A stretch of DNA of 64,000 bases from Lucinisca nassula (GCA_963580285.1 OY757012.1:167388652-167452651), one strand, 5' to 3'. Shown: positions 30,930 through 41,200, numbered from the stretch's first letter. Notes: a model not told the origin generated them from the sequence alone. A program made the numbers and translations.

Positions 30930-31179
30930 GAGATGCCTATATTATTATGAAAAAAAAATCTTCATTTCAAATTCGCGTAAATTGATGTTTATGCGAATTT
31001 TCACATCTTTCTGCTTTGCCGGATACTTTGCTAATCCCATTTCAAGTTGAGAAAGAGAATAGTGGTTTACAGGGGTACTCAGTATACAGTATTTTTTTCC
31101 TTATCTTGTCACACTTGCTTTTTTTTTTTTTTCTTTCTTTCTTTTCTCTCTTTCTACTGATACTGCGATCGGTCACATT
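30930..31179. other. Unassigned DNA with T-rich tract
   Basis: AAAATCTTCATTTCAAATTC and a poly-T/TTTC tract at 31118-31160. Nothing coding recognised. Confidence 0.4.
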
Positions 31180-31450
31180 TGACCATTACTCGCAGGTGAA
31201 CATTACATACATTCGAGGTTTGCAGGATGAAAGCCAGTACAGTAATCACCTGCACAGGGTATGGTACTCCCTGCACGTGGGCCTCCAGTTAACGTCCCGG
31301 TCCGAAGGACGGTGCACTTGTGGCATTCAGCCCTGCAAATGATGCCGGTGGAGCATGTTCGGACACCGCAATTTTTTTACCGCTGCGGGAATCGAGCCGG
31401 GGGCCTCTAGCATCAATGGCAAATGCACTCCACGCTCCACACTTGTGAGT
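31180..31450 (-). mobile_element. Possible tRNA-headed SINE of another type
   Basis: GCTGCGGGAATCGAGCCGGG is the complement of a box B (GGCTCGATTCCCG). It is linked to CAGTTAACGTCCCGGTCCGA and GACGGTGCACTTGTGGCATT. Box A is not clear, and only one copy is in the window. Confidence 0.45.
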
Positions 31451-31649
31451 GTCTATCAGTCGTTGAGTTGTTTCTTTGGTTCAGTTTGCAATTTGTTTTG
31501 GCCTTTGATATCTCTGAAACGAGTTTTGATTAGGCGCCATTTTAAGTAACTGCATGTCCCTGTCCTTGTCAGTGTCCGCCGTAGCAGTTTTTAGTAGGAC
31601 TGACCTGCCCAAACTACTTTTCTGTACTTATAAACATGTGTTTGTTTTG
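31451..31649. other. Unassigned intergenic DNA
   Basis: No supported feature. Confidence 0.35.
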
Positions 31650-31851
31650 TTTGATTTGATGTTTAACGTCCTCGTTAACACTGTAAAGGTCATTTTTGAG
31701 ACGTTGCTTCCAATTTTGTGGAACTTTTACCCAACATTGAGATGAAATGGCATCTCAAGCCCTGCCGCCCAATGAAACCAGTAGGGTTTATAAGCATGGA
31801 CGGACCGACTCGCACCGCTTTGCCTGGACAGGCTTAGATCTTCTAAGTACC
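31650..31851 (-). mobile_element. SINE-B, 5' part missing
   Basis: GTTTGATTTGATGTTTAACG, GAGACGTTGCTTCCAATTTT, CCAGTAGGGTTTATAAGCAT, CTGGACAGGCTTAGATCTTC. Confidence 0.88.
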
Positions 31852-31871
31852 ATCACGTTAACGAGTTCATG

Positions 31872-32157
31872 TTAACACCACATTATGAAATCTCGCCTAT
31901 TCAAATACATTGTAAATTTTATTGCCAAAAACAACAATTTTCAGATGAAAAACTGATATTTTCTTATTTCTACTCAAAATATAGATTGGGGGTACAGGTT
32001 AGAACCGCCTCATCGAGGCGGTTCTAACGAGTACCCACAATCTATATTTTAGAGCAGAAATAAGAAAAATAAGGTTTGCCCCTGTAAACCTCAGTTTTAC
32101 TATATAAAAGAGGGGTTCAAGGGGGTTAAAATTACATAGGCGCGTTTTCCTAATGAC
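31872..32157. mobile_element. HP1a foldback element
   Basis: ATTATGAAATCTCGCCTATT to GGCGCGTTTTCCTAATGA. Core TTAGAACCGCCTCATCGAGGCGGTTCTAA perfectly paired. Confidence 0.9.
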
Positions 32158-32261
32158 TTCATACAGAAAAATAGGGTTTATCAGGGTATATATTATCAGT
32201 CTTACTTCTGCTTTAAAAATAGGTTTGTTGGTGCTCGTTTTTTCATACAAAGGGATTTTCT
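32158..32261. mobile_element. HP1 partial copy
   Basis: GGTTTATCAGGGTATATATT, TTACTTCTGCTTTAAAAATAG, GTTGGTGCTCG: left arm of an HP1 lying between two fuller copies. Confidence 0.6.
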
Positions 32262-32587
32262 TGTCTCACACCACGAAAACACGCCTATATAATTTTGATC
32301 CCCTTGAACCCCACTTTTATATAGTAAACCTGGGGTTTACAGGGGTAAACTTTATTTTCTTATTTCTGCTCTAAAATATAGATGTGGGGTACTCGTTAGA
32401 ACCGCCTCATGAGGCGGTTCTAACGAGCCCCCACAATCTATGTTTTGGACAGAAATAAGAAAAAAATCATCTTAAATGGTCGTTTTTTTGTTTGTTTTTT
32501 TTTGCTCTGGTTGTTTTTTTTTTTTTTTTTTTTTTTTTTTTGCGGTAAAGTTTACAATGCATTTGTATAGGCGTGTTTTAGTGATGA
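32262..32587. mobile_element. HP1a foldback element with T-rich expansion
   Basis: CACCACGAAAACACGCCTAT to GGCGTGTTTTAGTGATGA. Core TTAGAACCGCCTC-ATGAGGCGGTTCTAA. Run of about 34 T at 32513-32541 in the right arm. Confidence 0.9.
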
Positions 32588-32639
32588 CGCCCAGTTCCAT
32601 ATTTGTAGAAGTAGCTTTCTTCAAATGGAAGTTTTGATA

Positions 32640-33110
32640 TTTAAAATTTCCTTATTTCTTCTCCATACATGTATTGTGGGTGCTCGTTAGTAGTAAACCG
32701 TCTCAATATTTGTTTGTTTGTTTGATTTGAGGTTTAACGTCCCCGTCTACACTGTAAAGGTCATTTTGGAGACGTTGCTCCTAATGTTGTGGGACTTTTA
32801 CGCGACATTGAGATGAAATGACATCTCAAGCCCTGTCGCCCAATTAAACCAATAGGGTTTATTAGCATGGACGGTCCACCTCGCACCGCGGTTCCTGGAC
32901 AGGCTTAGATCCTCTAAGCGGTTTACCAGTACTAGTGTGCGGGTCGGATTCAGCTCTGCATGGAAGCATCATGCAGCCCGTATATTTCTTCAAGCCCCTA
33001 TGGGCGGGGGCTGTAAACCGTCTCAATATACAGACCTTGGTAGACGCACCGCTTTTCTTTATATAAAGTGGAGTCTACAAGGGTTTCATTGCACGGGCTT
33101 GTAATTACTT
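32640..33110. mobile_element. HP1 fragment split by SINE-B
   Basis: TTTCCTTATTTCTTCTCC, CATGTATTGTGGGTGCTCGTTAG on the left. On the right ATATAAAGTGGAGTCTAC and TTTCATTGCACGGGCTTGT (subtype b terminus). Confidence 0.65.
32710..33012 (-). mobile_element. SINE-B with 17-bp target-site duplication
   Basis: 303-bp reverse copy (TTTGATTTGAGGTTTAACGT to AAGCCCCTATGGGCGGGGGC). Perfect duplication GTAAACCGTCTCAATAT at 32693-32709 and 33013-33029. Confidence 0.95.
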
Positions 33111-33385
33111 TAAAACAGTGCACTTTTTCTCAATACATTTTTAAGGAAAATTCTGTAAAATGAGTAAATTTCTAATCCCACGTTTTGTATGTGTACCGTA
33201 GGTGAGTTCAAAGCCCTTATATTGTTTTCTTTTTATTTTTATGAATAGGTTATTTTCACTTGTGTACGTAAGATTAAATTACTTTTTTAGGTATTGTGCC
33301 ACAGATGTGAATAACCATGCGATCGAATATAGGGTGTCAAAGTTTCCAAATATGACCGTTTTTCTTATGAAAATGTGTGATATAC
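33111..33385. other. Unassigned intergenic DNA
   Basis: Nothing supported; ATCAC..AAATATGACCGTTTTTC near 33350 may be an HP1b relic. Confidence 0.35.
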
Positions 33386-33580
33386 ATTAAAATGCCTGAA
33401 TTAAGACCATCTTTTGGACTGTTCAAAAGTTTAAGACCATTTTTGAACAGCCCCAAAGGTGGTCTCTTATTATGAGACACTGTGTGTAGAAAACAGAAAG
33501 AAAGAATAACTGAAACCTTCTCAGTAAGCTTTTGAAAGCAGATTTAGTCTTAATTTTAGGTGGTCTTAATAGCGGAATTT
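33386..33580. mobile_element. HP3 MITE
   Basis: TTAAGACCATCTTTTGGACT, CAGCCCCAAAGGTGGTCTC, GGTGGTCTTAATAGCGGAAT. Confidence 0.85.
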
Positions 33581-33842
33581 GTTCGGTATTTCGTACTTTT
33601 GCTGTAAACACAAATTGTTTGCTCCTTATGGTCTTGCAGAAATAGTGTATACACTGACAAAACACATTCTCTCTATATATAAAGTTGGTCTTGCAATGGC
33701 ATCCATTACACGGACTCGTTGTCGTGACGGACGCAGAAATGGATACGTCAGTGAAGGCCATATCACAAACAGATACAGATTCTTCTAATTGTTAAAATCC
33801 CTCTCATCAAGAACTCATCAAACGTCGCAAATATTTGTTCCA
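33581..33842. other. Unassigned intergenic DNA
   Basis: CCATTACACGGACTCGTTGTCGTGACGG (about 33704) resembles an HP1b terminus. No other feature. Confidence 0.4.
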
Positions 33843-33980
33843 CCCCGGCAGGCACATGACGTAACTGTGACGTCACACCAACATCGGCGCTACGTCATGG
33901 CGTTATGCAACGTCACATCTACGCCGTATCGTTGCACAAACGTTGATTTGACGTTGCCCGAGCGGCGTGTGCCTGCTGGG
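33843..33980. mobile_element. CRE-MITE copy
   Basis: CCCCGGCAGGCACATGACGT to GTGTGCCTGCTGGG, with GACGTCA, TACGTCATGG and AACGTCAC repeats. Confidence 0.88.
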
Positions 33981-34121
33981 ACTTGACCATAGCTTAGCAC
34001 GTCGAAACAGAATAAAATGTAGGCCTACTACCGCATACTAAACTCTTCTGTACATTTTGCATATTTTGTAGAAAAAAATAGTCGGGACAGACAAAGAAAA
34101 CTTTTAAAACCATCACGTGAA

Positions 34122-34378
34122 CAAGTCTGTAGAATGAACACCCTCTTAAATCCCACTTTATACAGAGAAAACTGGGGTTTACATGGGTATATATTATTTT
34201 TCTTATTTCTGATCTAAGACATATGTTGTGGGTACTCGTTAGAACCGCCTCAATGAGGCGGTTCTAACGACATAGGTTGTGGGTACTCGTTAGAACGCCT
34301 CAATGAGGCAGTTCTAACGATCACCCGCAACCTATGTTTGCAGTATTCTTTATAAAAAAAAATCACAGATTTTCGTCC
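34122..34378. mobile_element. HP1b element with the core duplicated
   Basis: TCACGTGAACAAGTC..CCCACTTTATACAGAGAAAAC, then two successive cores: 34232-34270 and 34277-34320, each CATAGGTTGTGGGTACTCG-TTAGAAC. The second has lost one base in its left arm. Confidence 0.8.
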
Positions 34379-34386
34379 GAAAAGTA

Positions 34387-35420
34387 GGGGGGCCGGGGCT
34401 AGTTGGTCCGAAAACTGCATTTTTTCAAATGCTGGCATAAATATTCATTAGCTTGTAATACTTTTACATTAAGCAACCAGTATCATCCATTCTCCACCTT
34501 ATTTCATAGTTTCAAGTCCGGAAAATGACATACTGTGACAAATATAGCCGTTTTCCAAGACGAGGTAAAACCCCACTATCGGGGCAAGTTGGTCCGAGCC
34601 GCGGGGTAAGTTGGACCGACTGGAATTCAACGAGAAAATCACTAAGCAATGATGGGTCGATAAATGCCACTCAGTTTGACAAAAGATCTGAGAAATTACG
34701 TGGTTTCAGCAACAATGCAGAAGACTCCCGGGCGATAATCTTAACACAAATTCCTTATATGATCAGCCAACTGTGCATTTTGTGAGTTATTTTTCTCAAA
34801 AACCGCCGATTTGATTGGAAACCGCCATTTATATGCCTTACCGTAGAGTAGACCGGGGCTAGTTGGTCCTAAGATTATGATTTGTCTTCAACAGCTGGGG
34901 TTAATATCTGTTTCTCAAAACCATTTTGGTACTATGTAACTTGTTCAATAATTTGCTGCTGTTTTTCATTCAGAAAATGCCAGGTTCTGATAAATACAAA
35001 TGCTTTTTAGACGGACCAACTTACCCCGTCGCGAATGGACCAACTTACCCCGACCATAGAGCCTGGTAGATCTTTACAAATGACAGGAGCGTCATTGGAT
35101 TTAGAAACACCAAATACACTCATTTGAATACCTTAGAAAATGAGCTTTTAGGAAAAGTATAACATTTGCATGTTATTTGTTACACACAAAAAGACAATAA
35201 AATGATTCCAAGTGAGATAAAGTCACTTTAGTGGTACAAAATCAGTTTTTGTTCTCTAAATTTTTTACGCCTTTTTTGATCGCCATCTAATTTTCTTCAG
35301 AAAGTGTGTCACGACCAAGCATTCCATTGAACCATATCATTTTGCCATGACCCTTCTCAGTTCAGAGAAATTGCGCTCGGACCAACTTGCCCCACGGACC
35401 AACTAGCTCCGGTCTCCCCT
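34387..35420. mobile_element. About 1-kb TIR element with GGGGCAAGTTGGTCCG repeats
   Basis: Left end AGGGGGGCCGGGGCTAGTTGGTCCG and right end CGGACCAACTAGCTCCGGTC..CCCCT are inverted. Further copies GGGGCAAGTTGGTCCGAG (34578), GGGGTAAGTTGGACCG (34602), CCGGGGCTAGTTGGTCC (34853), GGACCAACTTACCCCG (35013 and 35037) and CGGACCAACTTGCCCC (35378) lie inside in both orientations. No transposase-like frame. Confidence 0.75.
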
Positions 35421-35592
35421 ATCCGTTTTGGAGATGTGAAACAAATGCACTATGTTAAACGGGTGTGTTATCGTACTGCATACCTTCTCTATATCTTGAT
35501 TTTATATATTTCCATATTTCTATAACTCAATGTGCTCAAATCTGGCTGTTGGCCTACATTTTTTGTTTATCATGAATTCTTTAGGTTTTATA
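35421..35592. other. Unassigned intergenic DNA
   Basis: Short AT-rich stretch. GATGTGAAACAAATGCACTATG (35433) resembles the HP1b right arm. Confidence 0.4.
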
Positions 35593-35790
35593 ACGGGCGT
35601 CCGTGGTCAAACGGGTAAGAGCGCCGACTCTGTATGTAATCATAAGGTGATTCGAGTCTCGCTCTGGTCACACGTGAAATGCCAAGTTCTGTAAGGGTAG
35701 GTCATTTTCGCCGACCTCTGATTTACGTTCGGCTCAAAATAAGTGAAATAACATTGAAAGGGCTGTGAAATAATAATAAAAAAAAAATAG
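35593..35790 (+). mobile_element. SINE-E, plus copy
   Basis: GGCGTCCGTGGTCAAACGGGTAAGAG (box A), GGTGATTCGAGTCTCG (box B), TTCGCCGACCTCTGATTTAC, AAGTGAAATAACATTGAAAG, A-rich end. This copy shows that SINE-E is tRNA-derived. Confidence 0.85.
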
Positions 35791-35869
35791 TGGCACATAG
35801 GGTTAATAAAGTTTTCAGTTTCCATGGTGTGCCCCAACATTTTGAATTTTTTATTTATTTTTACTTATT

Positions 35870-36035
35870 TTTATATTTTTTTTTTTTTTTTTTTGTATAG
35901 AATGATAGAAAAATATGAAAATTGTATAATTACCAGTATCTGGGCTAATTCATCAAACGACATTTTTTTGGTATTTTGTTGTTGTTGTTGTGTATTGTTG
36001 TTTGTTTTTGTTTTTGTTTGTTTGTTTGTTTGTTT
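35870..36035. repeat. Simple repeats: poly-T and (GTTT)n
   Basis: T run at 35877-35894, (GTT)n at 35979-35990 and (GTTT)n at 36000-36034. Open frames across it are artefacts. Confidence 0.9.
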
Positions 36036-36036
36036 G

Positions 36037-36222
36037 TTTGTTTTAAGGCCCTTTCAAGATTATTTCACTTATTTTCGAGCCGATGGTTAATCAGAGGTGG
36101 GCGAAAACCGGAGTGCCCGGAGAATAACCACCTGTGGCCCGAGCGAGACGCAAACCACAGCTGCGAGATGCCCAATAATTGACAGCCAGCGTTGTTATCA
36201 TTAGGCCACGGAGGCCCATAGA
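36037..36222 (-). mobile_element. SINE-E, minus copy
   Basis: GGCCCTTTCAAGATTATTTC, GATGGTTAATCAGAGGTGGG, GAAAACCGGAGTGCCCGGAG, ATTAGGCCACGGAGGCCC. Confidence 0.88.
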
Positions 36223-36394
36223 GCCTTAACTTACTTTGGAGGCACAGTATTTGGGTCGATTGTTAGTCAGTCGACCCAAAGTACAGCAGCTTTACGTATC
36301 TGATGTCAACTTGACTATCTCTCCGTAATTGAGATAACGGTAATTTATAGCTGTGCTAGTCTTGTCCCTGTGACCTTAGAGTGATGTGTGAACA
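36223..36394. other. Small palindrome and unassigned DNA
   Basis: TTTGGGTCGATTGTTAGTCAGTCGACCCAAA at about 36249-36279 is a short palindrome; GAGTCGACTGATAAACAATCGACCC recurs at 52849. Confidence 0.5.
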
Positions 36395-36545
36395 TTTCGA
36401 AAATAAGCCTGTACAAATACATAGTAAACTTTATCACCGAAAAAATAAAAAAATAAGATGAAAAATTATGATATTTTTCTTATTTCTGCTCAAAATATAG
36501 ATTGTTGGTACTCGTTAGAACCGCCTCAATGGGCACTCTAACGGC
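36395..36545. mobile_element. HP1a, left half only
   Basis: AAAATAAGCCTGTACAAATACA, ATATTTTTCTTATTTCTGCTC, TAGATTGTTGGTACTCGTTAG; breaks off inside the core. Confidence 0.75.
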
Positions 36546-36779
36546 ACAGTGGAATATGACATAAAATTATCAAAAGAATCCGTCTGGCCAAGATTCATCT
36601 AGAATTTTTTGGAAAAGATTCATGATGATCACTTCAAAAGTTTTGCATCTAGAGTGTTAACAATGTTTTCTTTTGTTTTGGACAGGTGACATAGTTTCTG
36701 ATCCCAAGTGACCCAGTTTCAAAACTGACCTAGCAATCATCAAGACAAACATTTGAGCAAGATTCATAATGATTACTTT
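36546..36779 (+). mobile_element. Pearl-like core fragment
   Basis: GGCCAAGATTCATCTAG, GTTTTGCATCTAGAGTGTTA, GTTTTCTTTTGTTTTGGACAG, GATCCCAAGTGACCCAG and a second AGATTCATAATGATTA: about one and a half units of a satellite core. Family assignment is tentative. Confidence 0.5.
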
Positions 36780-37001
36780 AGTGGAGCGCTGTGGTGCAGT
36801 GGTAAAGCGTCGGATTTGAGATCGAGAGGTAGCTGGTTCGGTTCCCGCGAGCGCCAGGTGTGGTTTCCTTGAGCAGGAGACTTTTTTCCACACCGTTTGG
36901 TACTGGTTTCTATCCAGGAAGAGGAAAAAAGAGGGCCACGTTGAAGATTAGTCCTAGTTGACTAAAATGTTACCGGGACGTTAAACCGCAAATCAAAGAA
37001 G
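36780..37001 (+). mobile_element. SINE-D copy
   Basis: Box A GCTGTGGTGCAGTGGTAAAG, box B CTGGTTCGGTTCCCG, body GGTTTCCTTGAGCAGGAGAC, 3' end GGGACGTTAAACCGCAAATC. Confidence 0.88.
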
Positions 37002-37326
37002 TAAACAGAAAAGCAGGCTACATTCCGACAAAACCCTTTCCATAGTTTCTGAAGCGATCTCTTTCATCTTTGAATTCGGATATTCCATTTTCTTGTGAAA
37101 AGGGAGTTTAGTCGAAATCAGTAGCAGGATGTGAAACCGTGTATAGTCAAACTTCTGTAACTCGAACTATGAAAATCTGTACCCTGCAGGCACAAAACGT
37201 TGACTCAACGTTTACCAACGTTTCAACGTAAGTTAAACGGTGAGTGCCTGCTGGGAATTCGAACAACTGAGGTTTAATCACAGCGCCATGCCATGTTGCA
37301 AAGTTATGTTGCAAACTGGTGATCTG
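37002..37326. other. Unassigned DNA around a CRE-MITE
   Basis: AGTCAAACTTCTGTAACTCGAACT (37146) and TTCGAACAACTGAGGTTTAA (37258) flank the CRE-MITE as weak inverted ends, perhaps an older host element. Confidence 0.4.
37182..37255. mobile_element. CRE-MITE, short form
   Basis: CCCTGCAGGCACAAAACGTT to GTGAGTGCCTGCTGGGA. Internal AACGTTTACCAACGTTTCAACG. Confidence 0.85.
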
Positions 37327-37567
37327 TTAAGGGGAATGGGAACGCCAGACAAATTTTTTCGCCATTTGTCAAAGGGAGACAACTTTCGGAACTTCCTGTT
37401 CGCTTTTCTATAAGCCCTGTCCCACTAAAAAGGGATCTACTCTTAAAGGAAAGAATTTGCCCCTCATCAGCAAATTCTTTCCTTTAAGAGTTGACCCCTT
37501 TTGACATGGGAGACAAAACTACTTTTGCAGGATTTGCCTCCCCTGAAGGTATTCCCATTCCCCTTAA
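37327..37567. mobile_element. Complete TTAA-bounded MITE containing one 37-mer palindrome
   Basis: TTAAGGGGAATGGGAA and TTCCCATTCCCCTTAA are perfect 16-bp terminal repeats. The centre is CTACTCTTAAAGGAAAGAAT..TGC, a short spacer, then the complement GCAAATTCTTTCCTTTAAGAG. The same unit makes up the array at 1-2330, so this is the unexpanded form. Confidence 0.93.
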
Positions 37568-37572
37568 AGATA

Positions 37573-37730
37573 GAAGCCTCCGTGGTGCAGTGGTTATGCT
37601 ACTCGCCTTGTAAATCAGGGATCGTAGGATCGATCCCGGGCTTCTCCAAACTTCGGATGAGTCTTTAAACCGAGGTCCCGTCTCCGTTTGACCTTAGCTG
37701 TTGGTGAGACGTAAAACTCAAACACTCCCC
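37573..37730 (+). mobile_element. SINE-C copy
   Basis: GCCTCCGTGGTGCAGTGGTT (box A), GGATCGATCCCGGGCTTC (box B), AAACCGAGGTCCCGTCTCCG, TTGGTGAGACGTAAAACTCA. It lies 5 bp after the MITE. Confidence 0.9.
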
Positions 37731-37761
37731 TTAAGGATATATTTAAGATCTTCTATAAGTT

Positions 37762-38110
37762 AAAGGTATGCTGTGTGTACTCATTGGGGCTTGAAGAAAT
37801 AGATAGGCCGCATTGATGCTTCCACGCAGTGCTGAAATCCGACCGCACACGAGTACTGGTAAACCGCTTAGAGGAACTAAGACTGCGCAGGCAAAGCGGT
37901 GCGGGTCGGACCGTCCATGCTTATAAACCCTATTTATAAACCCTAAATGGGCGACAAGGCTCGAGATGTCATTTTATCTGTCATTTCATCTCAACATCTC
38001 CAAAATGACCTGTACAGTGTTGAAGGGGACGTTAAACCTCAAATCAAACAAACATTAGAATCGCCTCATTGAGGCTATTCTAATGAGTACACACGACATA
38101 CCTTTTCAAG
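37762..38110. mobile_element. HP1 core split by SINE-B
   Basis: Left arm AGGTATGCTGTGTGTACTCATT; right ATTAGAATCGCCTCATTGAGGCTATTCTAATGAGTACACACGACATACCT. The insertion is inside the left arm. Confidence 0.85.
37786..38052 (+). mobile_element. SINE-B, 5' truncated
   Basis: GGGGCTTGAAGAAATAGATA through AACCGCTTAGAGG, GGGCGACAAGGCTCGAGATG to GACGTTAAACCTCAAATC. Possible 4-bp duplication CATT. Confidence 0.88.
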
Positions 38111-38279
38111 ATAAAATCAGGAAAATCCTCCAAAATATCCATATAGCTAGAGCACTCTATATCCATATAGAGTACTCTACAAGATACAAGATTTATTTAT
38201 AAACTTATATGGCTATCTTGTGCTGTTGGAAGATTTCTCTAGGGAGTCCCCCCGTGCGACAAAGTGCATTTTCTCACAT
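38111..38279. other. Short palindromic AT-rich DNA
   Basis: CTAGAGCACTCTATATCCATATAGAGTACTCTA (about 38150-38182) is a small palindrome. Nothing else. Confidence 0.5.
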
Positions 38280-38515
38280 CTCCTAGATGTCTACTATTTT
38301 GATGAAAATATGTGATATTTTTCTTATTTATACTTCAAACATTGGTTGTGGGTGCTCGTTAGAACCGCCTCATTGAGGCGGTTCTAACGAGTACCCACAA
38401 CCTATGTATTGGAACAGAAATAAGAAAAATAATGCATAACCCGTTAACCCCAATTTTCTCTATATAAAGTGGGGTTTAGGGGGTGTTCATTTCAAGGATT
38501 TGTTCACGTGATGCT
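38280..38515. mobile_element. HP1b foldback element
   Basis: TCTCCTAGATGTCTACTATT, ATATTTTTCTTATTTATACTTC, perfect core CGTTAGAACCGCCTC-ATT-GAGGCGGTTCTAACG at about 38358-38390, TTCTCTATATAAAGTGGGGT, TTTGTTCACGTGATG. Confidence 0.9.
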
Positions 38516-38636
38516 GAACAATCCGAATTAGCCACGGTAAACGAGCTATCTGTGTTCCAGTTATCGAATCCTCGGGAGATGGTTCATTATGAACCTATGA
38601 TCTCGATCTCAACGGAATCTGTACAGGTCAGCAGGG

Positions 38637-38828
38637 AGTACTGGTAAACCGAAGTGGTGTGAGTCAGACCGGGCAATGCATATCAATCTTTTGGTTTCAT
38701 TTGGCGGCACGGCCTGGGGTGTCGTTTCATCTCAATCTCAGGTAAAAGTCCCACAAAATTGGAAGCAGCGTCCCCAAAATGACCTAAATATTGTTGACGG
38801 GGACGTTAAACCTCAATTCAAACAAAAC
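38637..38828 (+). mobile_element. SINE-B fragment
   Basis: GAGTACTGGTAAACCG, GGTGTGAGTCAGACC, AAAGTCCCACAAAATTGGAA, GGGGACGTTAAACCTCAATT; deleted internally. Confidence 0.8.
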
Positions 38829-38873
38829 AGGAAGATCTACGGAACCCGGGAAGGGACATGCATTTTTTAATAT

Positions 38874-39427
38874 GTTGTGCGAACAAGATATTAAGTTGTG
38901 CGAACAAGATATTTCTTGTACGCACAAGACAATATCTTGTGCGCACAAGATATTATCTTGTGTGCGCAACATAATATATCTTCTGCGGACAACGTAATAT
39001 CTTGTATGCACAAGATACTCTCTTATTCGCACAACTTAATATTTTGTGCGCACAAGATATTATCTTGTTCGCACAACATATTATCTTGTTTGCACAACAT
39101 AGATCTTGTGCGTCTGATTAAACTGTGCTAAAAAGATAATATATTGTGCAGACAAGATATAAAGTTGTGCGAAATAGATATTATCTTATATTATCTTGTG
39201 CACACAAGATATTATGTTGTCTGCATAATTTATATATGTTGTGCAAACAAGATAATATGTTGTGCGAACAAGATAATATGTTATGCAAACAAGATAATAT
39301 CTTGTTCGCACAAGATATTATGTTATGCGAACAAGATACTAAGTTGTGCGCACAGGATATTATGTTGCCCGCACAAGATAAATGTTGTGCACCCAAGAAA
39401 ATATCTTGTGCGCACAAAATATTAAGT
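38874..39427. repeat. 21-bp self-complementary tandem array
   Basis: About 26 degenerate copies of GCGCACAAGATATTATCTTGT. Each copy is nearly its own reverse complement (AAGATAATATCTT). Because 21 is a multiple of three, frames are open on both strands and translate as repeating CAQDIIL or CSHNILS; none is a gene. Confidence 0.92.
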
Positions 39428-39587
39428 TGTGCATCGACAACTATACAGCTATATAGTTGTCGCTGCTTATGTGCTGTGAAACAGTGCAGAATGCAGGGTC
39501 TACGCTGTTTACATACAATACCAGAATTAAAGGGTTAAGCGAAACAGTCAGAGTTTCTGTTCAGGACCATTTTTCCAACCTACACTC

Positions 39588-39867
39588 GCGGCCCCCGCCC
39601 ATAGGGGCTTGAAGAAATAGATGGGCTGCAGGATGCAGACCACACACGAGCATTGGTTAACCGCTTAGAAGATCTAAGCCTGCCCAGGCAAAGCGGTGCG
39701 AGTCGGACCGTCCGTGCTCAAAAGCCCATGTTGGTTGCATTGCGCGACAGGGCTTGAGATGTCATTTCATCCCAATGTCGGGTATAAGTCCCAGAAAATT
39801 GGAAGCAACGTCTCCAAAATGATCTGTATAATGTTGACGGGTACGTAAAACCTCAAATCAAACAAAA
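39588..39867 (+). mobile_element. SINE-B copy
   Basis: GCGGCCCCCGCCCATAGGGG to GGGTACGTAAAACCTCAAATC; about 280 bp with a small 5' region deletion (TGCTTCCACGCAG missing). Confidence 0.9.
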
Positions 39868-41200
39868 CTAGAAATTGTGTTTGTGAAACACTATGCCCCC
39901 AACCATATGCTTGTCCCTAAATTGGGCCAGTAAACAGTACCTCATGATCATTTGCATTAAAAATAAACCTGTCAAATATTAACAGATTTTAAACAAAAGT
40001 TATTCAGGTCATCTATGCCTTAGTTGCAAACAGACTGCCAAATATCATATATCAATAATATACCAAGTGGTTCTGCAGTTATTTTGTTCGCAAGGTTTCA
40101 CTATAGCCAAAAAGTATAAGTCCAAAAAGGGGCATAACTCCATTAAATATTTTCAGAATTTCGTCAAAAGTTAATCAAGTCATCTGCACATTAGACCCAA
40201 ACTGTATACCCAATATCATGAGCCTACCTCAAGCGGTTCTCCAGATATTTTGTTCACAAGGTTTCCCTATAGCCACAATGCATAAGTCCAAAAAGGGGCA
40301 TAACTCCGTTAAATATTTCCGGAATTTCGTCAAAAGTAAATCAGGTCATCTACACTTTAGACCCAAACTGTATGCCAAATATATCATGAGCCTAGCTCAA
40401 GCAGTTCTCCAGATATTTGTTCACAAGGTTTCCCTATAGCCACAATGTATAAGTCAAAATATCATGAGCCTAGTTCAAGCGGTTCTCCAGATATTTTGCT
40501 CTCAAGGTTTCCCCATAGCCACAATGCGTAAGTCCGAAAAAGAGAGTAGCTCCATTAAACATTTTCGGAATTTCATCAAAAGTTAATCAGGTCATCTATA
40601 CCATAGACCAAAACTGTCTACTAAATATAATGAGCCTAGCTGAAGCAGTTCTCCAGATATTTTGCTCACAAGGTTTCTCCATTCCACAATGCATACGTCC
40701 GAAAAGGGGCGTTATTCCATTAAATATTTTCGGAATTTCATCAAAAGTAAAACAGGTCATCTACACATTAGACACAAACTCTCTACTAAATATCATGAGC
40801 CTAGCTCAAGCGGTTCTTTAGATATTTTGTTCACGAGGTTTCCCCATAGCCGCAATGCATAAGTCCGAAAAGGAAATATTTTCGGAATTTCGTCAAAAGT
40901 TAATCAGGTCATCTACACCTTAGACCCAAACTATTTACTAAATATCATGAGCCTAGCTCAAGTGGTTCTCCAGATATGTTGCTCACAAGGTTTCCCCATA
41001 GCCACAATGCATAAGTCCGAAAAGGGGCGTAACTCTGCAAAGACAAGTCCGGCGAAAAAAATAAAATAAAATACGTGTCCGCTTATTTTTCATGCACATT
41101 CCACATATGAAATTTCACGATCCTAGCTCAAACCATTCTTGAATTTCCTACAAGGTGAAAGCGTAACGGACAATCGGACATATAGACGAAAAAAAAACCA
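39868..41200 (+). mobile_element. Pearl-like element with a core of about 165-bp units
   Basis: Left end GTGTTTGTGAAACAC stem-loop then TATGCCCCCAACC. About seven units of ATCATGAGCCTAGCTCAAGC..GGTTCTCCAGATATTTTG..CACAAGGTTTCC..GTCCGAAAAGGGGCGTAACTC. Ends in ACGGACAATCGGACATATAG without a clear right hairpin. The left end abuts the SINE-B tail. Confidence 0.8.

Noticed and set aside
33579..33788. Small plus-strand exon starting ATGGCATCCATTACACGG
   Set aside because: The ATTACACGGACTCG..CGTGACGG stretch matches an HP1b terminus, so it is probably repeat-derived.
38784..39538. Overlapping 64-130-codon open frames on both strands
   Set aside because: They are translations of a 21-bp palindromic tandem repeat.
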